Source: PLanc-01 sp035342095 (GTDB lineage: Bacteria > Planctomycetota > Phycisphaerae > Sedimentisphaerales > Anaerobacaceae). Taken from it: a DNA stretch of 64,000 nucleotides. The stretch lies in the NCBI GenBank assembly GCA_035342095.1, contig DAOQWL010000016.1:1-64000 (forward strand), read 5' to 3'. Positions within the stretch are counted from its first letter, which is position 1, and each line of letters opens with the position of its first letter. Shown here piece by piece: positions 34,643 to 45,700 of this stretch. The notes beneath the pieces are model-generated. The model made no database searches and was not told where the DNA came from. It worked only from the letters and a program-made list of their open reading frames with translations. A program made the translations under genes and the position numbers.

Positions 34643-36672
34643 TAACTGCTCAGCGAACTCAGACCCGCAAACTGGTTCTGCAGCAAGGTGAGCATCTTCT
34701 CGAGGCGTGCATACTTCGCGATGAGTCGTGTTTCCACCCCTTCCAGACGCTCTTCTTCTCGGTCGATGGCGTCCTGGAGATGGTCAATCTGATCCTGGAC
34801 CTGGTCCTGGTCCAGAGCGAGCATGCCGGTCGTCTTGTTCAAGATGCTGTCCAGGGCGTCCTCCATGGCCCCGGTGAACCCCTGTTTGACCCTGACCGTC
34901 GCGGCATACGTGCCGTCGTTGCTGAGGTCGACGCTCAGTTGCAGCCCGTTTTCGGGATACATCGCGACGTTGTACTCGTCGAACGTGCTGTCGCCAATGA
35001 TCATGTTCCCGCCGATCGTGGCGTCTCGCCAGGTCGTCTCGTCGGCGAGCTTGATCTTGGCGCTGGTGATGGCCCCCCCTGCGACGGTCACTTGCACGTT
35101 GTACGTGCCGGCGGTCGTGTTGCGGCTTGATGCACCGTACATTTTGACCGTATTGCTATCGGAACTGCCCGTTTTATTGGCCCCGATGAGGGCGAGCACG
35201 CCCAGGTAGTTCTTGGAGATAGCCTTATCGAATACGTCGCTGTCGAGGCTCAACAGGCCGTCACTGTCCAGTTTCAAGCCGATTTGACCGGGCATGAGGA
35301 AGCTATCCACATCGATGACAAACCCCTTCGTCTGCCGGACGAGGGAGCCTCGCAGGTTGTTCAGGAGGCTCGACATCGTCAGGTCGCTCATCAGCACACC
35401 GGCCTTCTTCGTCTCCGCGTCGTAGCTGGTGTTCTTGTCCAGGAACGAGACGACCTCATTGTAGGCCTCGAGATACGTGGCGAGCTTCGTCTTGACCGAC
35501 TCGGTGTCCCGAGTCAGGCTCACCTGTACCGTCCCGGTATCCAATAGGTGGAGCGTCACGCCGGAGATAACGTCGTCGATCGTGTTCGAGCTGCGGGTGA
35601 TCCACTCATCCGCACCGACCGGGAAGCCGTCCACTTTGATCCGCGAATCCTGTGCCGACTGCGTCTCGATGAAATCCCCTGCGGCGAAACCCGCCAGACT
35701 CGCGCTGATGCTGCCGCCCGCCGTGGACTGACTAACCGTCGGGAGGTCCAGCGTGGTGGAGCCCGATCCGGCATTGTACGTCAGGTTCAGCGTCATCTGG
35801 CTCGTGCCGTTGGTGCTGCTGGTCAGCCGGATCTGACCGTTGACCAGTGTGGCCGTGGCACTGTCCCCAAATGCATCGTTGATTTCCCCAATGAGATGGT
35901 TGAGCGTTGTGTGCTCGTTGACGTCCATGCTGAAGTTGACCGCGGTGCCGTCGTGCTTCGTGCCCGAGATGGTAATCGACTCGTCGCCCGCCAGCACTCC
36001 GCTGAACTGATCGAGACTCCGGATCCGATCGGACAGGGATGCGTTCTCGGTGCCCACGGAGAGGGGAGAGCCGGCCTGCCACACTTCCGTGTTGCTCGTG
36101 TTGATCTTGATCTCGTAGTCCGACCCGGCGTCGTTGCCGTTGAACACGAGATGATAAGCGTCGTTATAGGACAATAGACTGGCGGTCACTCCCGGGTTGT
36201 TCGCGTCGTTGTTGATGAGCCCCACGAGATCTTCCAAGGTCGTTTCCTCGGTGGTGGTGATGACCATCTCCTCGTTGTTGTAGGAGTAGATGAACGTGCC
36301 GGCCCCAACGAGGCTCTCCGCATACTCGAGGCCGCCGCTGTGGACCCAGCGCTCGGCACTGGCAAGCTGGCTCACGGTGACGGAATGGCTGCCTTCATGG
36401 GCGGTGCTGGACGCCTCCGCGGTCAGGACGTCCTCGTCACTGGAGGCCGTGCGGTAGGCCCGAAGATCCCCGGAATTGGACAGTTTCTCCGTCGCGTTCT
36501 GCAGGGCCTCGAGCTTGGTCTTCAGCTCGCTGAGGGCTTCTTTGCGCTCCGTGTAAGTCTCCTGGCGCGTCTTGTACAGATTGAGCCGCTTCTGCTCGAT
36601 CGCCATGAGCTGCTTGACCAGGGTCGTCGTATCGATGCCGGTGGATAGTCCGGAGAGCCGTAGTTCACCCAT
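34642..36672 (-). CDS. fliD: Flagellar cap protein FliD
   Basis: A 676-residue protein that caps the filament and folds exported flagellin. The start MGELRLSGLSTGIDTTTLVK at 36672 has AAAGGTAGG upstream; the frame is open 22 codons further but that reads through a hairpin. N-terminal FliD_N coiled coil (KRLNLYKTRQETYTERKEAL), then Ser/Thr-rich beta domains and flagellin-hook-like repeats, and the C-terminal FliD_C coiled coil (LQDAIDREEERLEGVETRLI, then LEKMLTLLQNQFAGLSSLSS). It is longer than E. coli FliD (468), with extra beta domains in the middle (about 190-400). Confidence 0.94.
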   Translation of the reverse strand: MGELRLSGLSTGIDTTTLVKQLMAIEQKRLNLYKTRQETYTERKEALSELKTKLEALQNATEKLSNSGDLRAYRTASSDEDVLTAEASSTAHEGSHSVTVSQLASAERWVHSGGLEYAESLVGAGTFIYSYNNEEMVITTTEETTLEDLVGLINNDANNPGVTASLLSYNDAYHLVFNGNDAGSDYEIKINTSNTEVWQAGSPLSVGTENASLSDRIRSLDQFSGVLAGDESITISGTKHDGTAVNFSMDVNEHTTLNHLIGEINDAFGDSATATLVNGQIRLTSSTNGTSQMTLNLTYNAGSGSTTLDLPTVSQSTAGGSISASLAGFAAGDFIETQSAQDSRIKVDGFPVGADEWITRSSNTIDDVISGVTLHLLDTGTVQVSLTRDTESVKTKLATYLEAYNEVVSFLDKNTSYDAETKKAGVLMSDLTMSSLLNNLRGSLVRQTKGFVIDVDSFLMPGQIGLKLDSDGLLSLDSDVFDKAISKNYLGVLALIGANKTGSSDSNTVKMYGASSRNTTAGTYNVQVTVAGGAITSAKIKLADETTWRDATIGGNMIIGDSTFDEYNVAMYPENGLQLSVDLSNDGTYAATVRVKQGFTGAMEDALDSILNKTTGMLALDQDQVQDQIDHLQDAIDREEERLEGVETRLIAKYARLEKMLTLLQNQFAGLSSLSS

Positions 36673-36708
36673 TGGAAACCTACCTTTCTGACAACCTTTA
36701 TGGCCTCC

Positions 36709-36728
36709 GTGCCCCCGCGACGGGGCAC
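36709..36728 (-). other. Hairpin between the giant transferase gene and fliD
   Basis: GTGCCCC (36709-36715) pairs perfectly with GGGGCAC (36722-36728) across a 6-base loop. There is no T tract, so it is not a canonical terminator. It separates the giant transferase stop from fliD. Confidence 0.4.
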
Positions 36729-36744
36729 ACGGACCCACTTCCCA

Positions 36745-36752
36745 TTATCGGT
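36745..36752 (-). promoter_or_regulatory. Possible sigma-28 -10 element for fliD
   Basis: ACCGATAA on the minus strand matches the sigma-28 -10 GCCGATAA at seven of eight positions, about 73 bases before the fliD start. The corresponding -35 position (GCAG) does not match TAAA, so this is a weak candidate. Confidence 0.3.
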
Positions 36753-36788
36753 CAGAAGCGGAGTCTTCTGCAATTCGGGCTTGTTCTT

Positions 36789-39700
36789 TCAGACGCACGT
36801 CAGATGGGCTCGTTCCGGCTCGCCGTCCATCAGTTTCAGTTCAAGGTCCGGCACGTTCTCCATATACCAGCGGTACACATCCATCGACGGACCCTGTTCT
36901 TGCGAATCGCGGAGAAGCCGACGGGCCACAGAACCGTCGTGGTTCTCGATCTCGCGCTCCAGATAGGTCCGCCCGAGATCAGGCAGCCCCGAAGCGTGCA
37001 GGGCCATCGCACGGAGCAGATCGAAGCCCGCCACGCGCCGGGCGATATCCCGCTGCATCACTTCCAGCCCGCTCAGGATCGTCACGCAGCTCACATAGGC
37101 CTCCGACCGCAAGGACACTACGGCGCCCTTCAGAAGGTCGTTCATGAAGGAAACGGGCAAGGCCTCGCTCTCCCACAGGAGGATCTGGGCCTTGAACCGC
37201 GTCAGGAAGTCGGAGCAATCGCAGTGGCGGAGCTCCGCGGCCACGTCCAGGTCGGGCTGCATCTGCCGTTTCTCCCGGATATTCTCGAGCCTGCACTCCC
37301 CATAGTACCGGTATTTCATCCGTCGGCCGCGCGGGTCGAACACCGGGAGCATCTGCGTTTGGCTGCCCGCGTGAATGCGGATCAGCGTCAGGTAGTCCGG
37401 GATGTTCGCCATCTTCACCGCGGCGCCGCTCTGTGCGTAGAGCGCCAGTTTGGCGGACCAGAACGCGTCCGCCGCAAAGGGGTTCTCATCGTAAAGGCCG
37501 ATGGTGTCGAACAGGGCCTTGCGGATGATGGCCGCACCGTGACTGATCGACGCCTGCCACGCGGCGCAACTGTTGATGATCGTGGTGCTGTCGACGGGCA
37601 GAATGCCTGCCTCGGTGTACTCCGGCCCCCGGAATTCGTCCAGGAAGGTCCGGATAAACGACCCAACCATCGCCAGGCGGCCATCCGTGTTGATCTCCCG
37701 GTAGAGCCGTTCCAGCTTCGTCGGCGCCATGATGTCGTCGACGTCGTGGATCACGATGAAGTCCGAGGCCGCTCGCTGGATGGCGGAGTTCCGTCTCACG
37801 TAAGGCCCGCGGTTGTCCGGGAAGCAGCAGGGGTGGATTCGAGCGTCCCGTCGAGCATAGTCCTCGATCAGGACGCGAGTTCCGTCCGTGCTGCCGTCAT
37901 CGATCAGGAAGAGTTCCCACTCGGTCATCGTCTGGCTCAGAATGCTGTCCACACATTCCTTGAGATACCGCTGGTTGTTGTAACACGTCGTAATCACGGT
38001 GACCTTCGGCCGAGGGTGGACCGCGAAATGGCCCCCGGTCGAAGACGGCACGGGGCGAGCCGTCGGGGATTCGGTATCCCGCGGCGGACTCCTTCCCGGA
38101 CCCGTGTCCATACGAACGGATCCGCCCGTCAGATCCCCACGCGCAGTCACGACCTTCAATCGGCGTGCCAGCCGGTCCCGGATCTGGATGATCGCATTCC
38201 TCCGCGCCGCTGGCATCCGGGCAGCGGGATGCTCCAGGAGCCGGGTGTAGGTCGCCGCCACTTGCTCGGGACGACCCAACTGCATGTAGCACTGGGCAAG
38301 CAGAGTATGGGCGGCGACACAACGCTCGGCGATCCGCATGTGACAAGCGGGGTCCGACGACAGGTACCCCTGTCGCTCCAGTCCGAACCAGATGTCCAGA
38401 CACGCAATAGTCTCCTCGCAGTAGGAGACCGCGAGTTCCATAGCTCCGACGTCCAGAATCCTGCGCGCCTGTCGCAGCAGCCAGACGCTTCGCTTCTCCC
38501 GGTACTCCGCGCCGTTGTACCGCGGCATTCGCAGCGACGTCTCGGTCAGTTCGCCGTCCTTTCGCAGAATCCACGTGGCGCCGGAGGTCAATCCGGTATG
38601 ATCGACCGGCCCCGCCAGATCTCGGTTCCTCGCAGCCTCCTCGCCTCCCCATACCGTCTGGCGACCGCCAGCCACGTGCCCGTAGTCATGGTCCTGATGC
38701 ACCGCCGTGATGAACTCGGTGCCGTCAACTACCGGCACTCCGCGCCGGTTCGGGTCCATCACCAGCCAGTTGTCCCAGGCGGTGCGCCCGATGGCAAACG
38801 GAGGGATCTGCGGCCACAACCCCTTGCGAAACACGAAGTAGTCCAGCCCGCACTCCGCGTGGAGCATCGCCTGCTCGCGGAGTTGTCGCATCAGCGAATC
38901 GTGCCAGGAGGGCTCGCCGAAATCAATGGCATCGAGGACCGGTAGATCCCAGCGTCGGCCGACGAGCAGAAAACTCGCCAGACGCATCCCCACCCTCTGC
39001 GCTCCCTGGACGAAATCCTCGGACAGAATGATGTCCGCATTCACGTAGGCCAGCACATCGTGGCCGGCATGGTGCTGGGCAGCCTGGAACAACTCGTTGA
39101 CGAGGGGCGTCCCGAATTCGTTGCGACCGACTTCGCGGATGTGCCGCGCTCCCACCTCCTCGGCCATCTCCCGGGTTCCGGGTTCGTCGCCGAACAGGAG
39201 GATCTCGGGCGTCGGGTCCAGCCGGGCCCAACTGCGGATCGCATTCTTCTGAATCATGGCGGTGCGACCCGTGAACGGCTTGGGCATGGCGAAGATGGTC
39301 ATCCTGCTGCCCGGCGACGGCTGCACCCGGGCTGGGGTCGGACTTGAGAGGACCGGGACCCCATCCGCCTTCGACGCCGACGTCTCCGTCCTCGACGCGG
39401 TCCGAGGCAAGACCGCCCCGTCCGCCAGGAACTCATGGAACGGAGTCTTCAACTGCCGATTGACTTGCTCCAGGAATCCGACTCTCATCTGGTATTGCTC
39501 GTCGAGGGACCTGGTCCCACAGTACTTCTTCATAGCCTCGTGTGTGGGCTTACGGTAGGGTTCGCGGGCCATGGAGCTCCACAGTCGTTCGTACTCCAGT
39601 TGCTCTTCCCACGTGCCACAGGCGTGAAGGGCCACGACGCTGGGGTCTGCGACGATCTGAAATCCCGCCTCCTGGAGCCTGGCCAGGGTAGTTCGATCGA

Positions 39701-42700
39701 CCTTGCCTCTGGAATCGGCCTTGAAGCCGCCGATCTTCCTCAGCGCCTCGACGTTGTAGACCTTGACGCTCTCTCGGACGCGAGAGGTCCAGTCTTCCCA
39801 CAGATGACAGTAGTAGATTCCCAGTTTCTCCGGCTGCGGGTGCTCCAGCACCCTCTTTCGCACGTAGGCGATTGCGCCGGGATGGAGGATGAAGTCGTCG
39901 TCCACCTTGAAGAAGTACGGCGTGTCGCAGATCTCGACGCACTTCGCCGCGGCGTCGAGAAAGTGCATGCCCGACATCGCTTGGACCCGATCCTGCAGAT
40001 CCTGGGAACCCATGATCGACCGGACGGAATACTCGAACGTGCTGCGACCGTTGGTGAAGCAGAAGATGGTGAAGTCGCGTTTCCTCGCACGGCCTTCGCG
40101 ACACCCCCTGTCCAGTAGAGGCAGCAGGTTCTGGCGGAAGACCTCATTCTTCAGGTCCTTCCATTTCCCGTTGCCGAACTGGAACCACAGTTGCCGGCCC
40201 TCGGTCGCCCGGGCGCGCAGCCAACCCGCCTCTCTCGCGACGCAGATCATGGGCACGCCACGCCGGGTCGCCAGCACGGCAAACCACAGATCGCGAAAGC
40301 TGGGATTCTGAAAATCCCGCAGGCAGGGCCGAATCGTGCTCGTGTGGAAGGCCAGCGTCCCCACCCCCCCGGCATCCACCACACCGTCCCCGCTGCGGTT
40401 GACCTCGAAGCGATACACCGTCCTGTCACGAACGTAGTCCTCGAACGGCTCGCAGAAATCGATGCCGTGGACCACCATCACGGCACGACGCTGGTGTTCT
40501 TCGATCTTCGACGTCATGCGCTCGACATAGTCAGGTGGATACGCGATGTCGTCGTCCACAACGAATACATATCCCTCGTCGTCAGGCTTCAGCAGGTTCC
40601 ACACGCCGCTGGCGAACGACTCTCCCGTCCGATTCGTCTGGACCGTCGAGACCTTCTTGTGCCCGTACAGATCCTGGGGCGCCGCTTCGAACTCGTTGAG
40701 CAGAATGCGGATCTCGTCCACCTGGTTCTCGATGTCTCGAAGGACGTCCCGCAGACTGGCAGACCGTTCCGGGATGGACACGATCAACGCGATTCGCCTG
40801 TCCTGTCCGTGCGACCGCTCCTGCGGGCGGCGGCATGAATCTGCGACGGGCGGATCGTCCCGGTGAACGGGCAAACATCCAGACGAAGCCTGGTCGCGCG
40901 ACGCGCCGGCCAGCAATCGATCCCGTTCCCGCACGAATCCCTCGCTCTGGACCTGGGCAATCTCGATGGAGGGCGTCTCCAGAAGCCTCGCGTAGCCGGC
41001 CGCAGCCTGCTGGGGATTCCCCAACTCCTCATAGCACCTCGCCAGCGAAACACAAGCAGCCTTGTACGACCTTGTCACGGGACTGTCGTCCGGAAAGCGA
41101 GACGTCGCGCATCCGGGTCCGCCCACGGGCGTCAACTTGTCCAGAACGGTCAGCGCCTCTTCCCATTTGTTGGCGGCGAGCACCCACTCGCGACGAGCCA
41201 TCAACTGTTCCGCTTGCTTCGCCAACCAGGCGATTCGCCTGCTCCTATAACCCAGACTGCCGACCTCACACGGTCGCGGCTGCACCCGGTACAGTTGCCC
41301 TTCTCTGCTCAAGGCCCACGTGGCGCCGGTGGTATAGGCCGAGTCATCGATCTCGCCGGCCAGCAGCCGGTTCCGCCTGGCTTCCTCCCCGTTCCACACC
41401 TCCTGTCGTCCTCCCCGGACGTGGGCGTAGTCATGTTCCTGGTGTACCGCCGTGATGAACGCCGTGCCATCGACCACCGGGACCCCTCGCTTCTGGGGGG
41501 CCATGACAAGCCAGTTGTCCCAGGCCGTCCGTCCGATGGCAAAGGGAGGAATCTGCGGCCACAGTCCCTTGCGAAACACGAAGTAGTCCAGCCCGCACTC
41601 TGCGTGAAGCATGGCGTGCTCGCGGACCTGCTGCACGAGGGTCTCCCGCCAGCGGGGTGCGAGGAAGTCCATCTCGTCGAGGACGAGCAGGTCCCATCGC
41701 TGTCCGATGAGCAGGAAGTCGGCCAGACCGGCCTGCACCTTCTGCACGCCCTCCGCAAAATCCTGCATGAGGATCATGTCGGCATTCACATAGGCCAGGA
41801 CCGAATGGGAGGCAAGGTCCTGGGCGGCCGCGAAGAGCTTGTCCACGAGGGGCGTGCCGAACTCGCTGCGGCTGATCTCGGCGATGTGCTTTGCGCCGAT
41901 CTCCTGGGCCATCTCGCGAATTCCGGGCTCGTCGCCGAACAGGAGGATCTCCGGCCTCGGATCGAGTCTTGCCCAACTGCGGATGGCGTTCTTCTGAATC
42001 GTCGCGGTATGGCCGACGAAGGCCTTGGGCATCGCGAAGAGGGTGAGACCGCAAGCCTTGGATGGCGGACGTGGCGTGGCAGTCGGCCGCGTCTCGGGAG
42101 CCCCCGCCCGTCGAGCCAGATCGTCGGAGAGCCGTCGGTATCTCGGGTGGCTCGAATCACTCAGATTCCGGGCCAGGACGTCCCTTGCCTGCGAGAGCAT
42201 GCCGCCTCGGGCCAGGCAGACCGCCAGGCCATACGACAGGCCCGGGTCCTGCGGGTCCTGCGAGAGAGCCTTCGAGAGGTTCTCCGCCGCCGCCTGGATG
42301 CTGCGTTGCCGGTACAGGGCTGCGACTCGACGCATCGTCTCGCTGTGTGCGTCGCGGACAGGCACGGACTCCATCGGGTTGTACAGCACCGAACCGAAGC
42401 CTCCGTCGGATGGGCCGCACCCTTCGCCGGGCGATGGATGCTGCTCCAGGTATGCCTGCCTCCAGACGAAGAAGGCGTGCTTGCCCTTGCGGTCGTGGAT
42501 GAGCGGGATCCCGTGCTCATTGACGAACTTCAGCAGAGGAATGGCTTCGGCAAAGCCCAGGAATGAGCCGCCTTCATGGTAGGGAGCGAAATGCCCGTGG
42601 AAGCACTGGAGTTCGTCGATCCCGGGGAGCACGCTGGTTTCCAGGAACTGCCGGGCATTGTCGGCGGTCAGTCTTTCTTCGCTGAACCACAGATCGTCGA

Positions 42701-45700
42701 TGACGACCACGCTTCCATCGGGCAGCGTGGGCAGGGCCGTCGTCAGCACGTGCGTCATGATCGGCACATTTGGCAGATCGTGCGCGTCCACAAAGAAGAT
42801 CACCCTGTCCTGCGCCGTCCACAGACGGGGGAAGTCGGTCTTGAGGATGTCCTGCTCCAGGAGAGTCACTCGGGACAGATCGGCGGGCAGGAACTCCATG
42901 GTCTCGCGGAGCGTGGCAAAACTGAGATCGACCGCGTAGATCCGGGTCGCCTTCGTCGATGCGATCCACGTTCGCAGAGAGAGCCCGCCGAGCGTCCCGA
43001 GCTCCACGATGACGGACGGATCGAACTGTCGCGCGAGACCCGCAAGAGAGGCCATCGTATGAGCCGACTGGTCTCGGTAGTAGAGCCGATTCTCCTTGCG
43101 GGCCATGACGTCGATCATCTCGTCGAAGTCCACGTCGGGCGGAGCATCGGGCGCGGAGGGCAACGCCTTGGCGACGGGCACTCTGCACGCGGAACGATCC
43201 TCCGTCTTCCGGAGAATCTCATGATACATCCTGAGGACCTTCTCGCCCCCTCGTTCAATGCTGAATCGCTCGCGGGCCTCCACGACGTTCCGCTTGAGGG
43301 CGACGAGATCCTGGCTGTTCAGAATGGTCGGCAGGTTCTCCATGTCCTGCTCGCCCAGCACCACCCCAAGGCGATGCTGCTCGACCAGGCCCGCCAGATA
43401 GCGGTTGTCGGCGTCGATCACGATGGGCAGGCCCGCGCGGAGATAGGCCAGGAACTTGTAGGCCATGTAGTAGTTATAGTGTTCTGCGGCCTTCAGGTCC
43501 CTGGCCAGGAGCAGGAACGTGCCGTAGTCGTATTGCGAGATCGTCCTGACGAACTCCTCCAGTCGCAGCGGCCGACAGGCGAACACGTTGGCGAGCCCCT
43601 GCTCTCGGATGACCTCCTTGAGACCGTTGTTCTCGCCCGTTCCGTCAAGGTAAGGGGAGTTGTAGATGTAGAGGCGCAGGTTCTCCTTCGTGTAGTGGCG
43701 CACCACGTTGAGGAAGGGGCGGTAGTAGAAATTGTCGGGCGAATTCACCGCCAGCATGGCGCCGCCATAGACCAGGCGGATCTCGCCGTCGTTGCGAGGC
43801 GGCACATCGTACGTCGGCTCCTGCAGGTATTCGGTCACGGAGACGATGGACCCGCGACTGTCGTACTTTCGGGCCAGCTTCGCCGAGGTTTCCTCGGAAC
43901 ACAGGTGCATGATGTGGTCGTAGTTTCGGAAGAAGTGTTCCTCCGCGCCGCGAACCTGCCGGGCGGTGCTGTGCGTCCGCTCGAAGAATCCGTCGGGCAG
44001 GAAGGAAAGCACTTCGTAGAAATCGACGACCGTCCGGGCGCGATCGGGCAGGAATGCCGACAAGGCCAGAGCCTGAATCCCCCATCCCACGTTCAGGTGC
44101 ACCAGGGACGGATCCATGATCCGGAGAATCAGCGGCCACAGGTAGAAGAACGGCTCCACGAGGGTCGCATCGAAATCCGCGTTCAGAAGAGGCGCCGGCG
44201 ACAGGGACACGCTGCGGAGCCCGTCATCCTTCTGGCGGACGAATTGGGCCATGATGGGGACGGTCTGGATCTCCCGGTAGAGGGGATAGAGGACTGTGTC
44301 GTGTCCTGCGAAGCGGCGCCGGATCTCGTGGAGCCCGTCGAAACGCCGCAGGTCGATGAACCTCTCCAGATAGTCGTTGCACACGCAGTCGGCGCCGCCG
44401 CCGGGAATCTGCCCGGAGACGCTGAAGATCACAGTCCCGATCTCCCCCAACCGGCTGGCCGGAACGATGCGATATGATCCGAGTTGTCGAACGTCGAGCG
44501 TCGCCAGGAAGTCGTCCTCGATCACGAGCCCTCTGAGACCGGCGAACCGCTCCGCAGACGCGCCGCGGAGGATCAGCGACACGACGTGCAGACTCCTCGC
44601 GTCGTCCACATACAGAGCGTAGAGCTTGCCCTGCAGCTCGGCGAGCTTTTCCTCAGCCCGATCCCGCATCCGTTCGACCTGGTAGATCTGGGACCACTCG
44701 TTGACCTTCCGACGGACGTACTCCTTGTCCATGGTGGCTTCGGCCCGCTCGATTGCCTCTTCCAGATACTGCGCGTATTCCCGCTGGGAAATGAATGTCC
44801 GCCCCTCTAGCGAGAGGGCTGCATCCGGCGGGGAAGGCGATCGCAAGGCAACGGTCGGTGCTTCGGCAGCCTGGGGAACCTGCACGACTGTCCTGCTCGT
44901 CTCCGCGGTCGCATGGAGAATCCGATGGTACATGGCGGCCATTTTCTCGCCGCCCCTGGCGATGCTCCACAGGGAACGAAACCGCGCGACGTTCTCCTTT
45001 TGCGTCCGCACGTCCTGGCGACTGAGAATCTCCGGCATGTGGTCGAGATCCTCATGTCGGTACACCACGCCGATGTCGTGTTTCCTCACCAGCTCGGCCA
45101 GATACGTCAGGTCCTCCGGCACCACGATGGGCAGGCCCGCCCTCAAGTACGCGATAACCTTGTACGGCAGGCTGTCGGGATAGGGGCAGGGCCGGCTGTC
45201 CGGCGGCGGGCTCATCCCGTAGTCGCATGTCGAGATCGCCCGAACAAACTCGTCCTCCTCCAGGGGCTCGCAGGCGTGCACATTGGCGAGCCCGTGGGTA
45301 CGGATCAGTTCCTCGACCGCCTTCGGTCTCCCGAAGCCGTACAGATAAGGGGACGGATAGATGTACAGGTGCAGGTTGTCTCTCGCGAAGGAATTCGCCA
45401 TGTCCATGAACCGGCGGTAGTACACCGATCCCGTATCGGCGGCATCCTGGATGATGATGCCCGCGTATACGATCTTCAGGTCCGCCCCTGCGTCGCTTGC
45501 GTGCGAGTATACCGGGTCTTTCACGTACTCCACGAGCGACACGATGTCCCTGTCCTCGTGCCTTTGCTGGAGCTGCTCGGTAACCGGGTCGAAACAGCGG
45601 TGTACGAAGTGACGGCAGTTCGCCCAGAGATGGCGTTCCGACGCACGCGCCAGGACGCGCTGTTCCAGCGATCCCTCCTGCCTGTCCTGGGGCACCAGCT

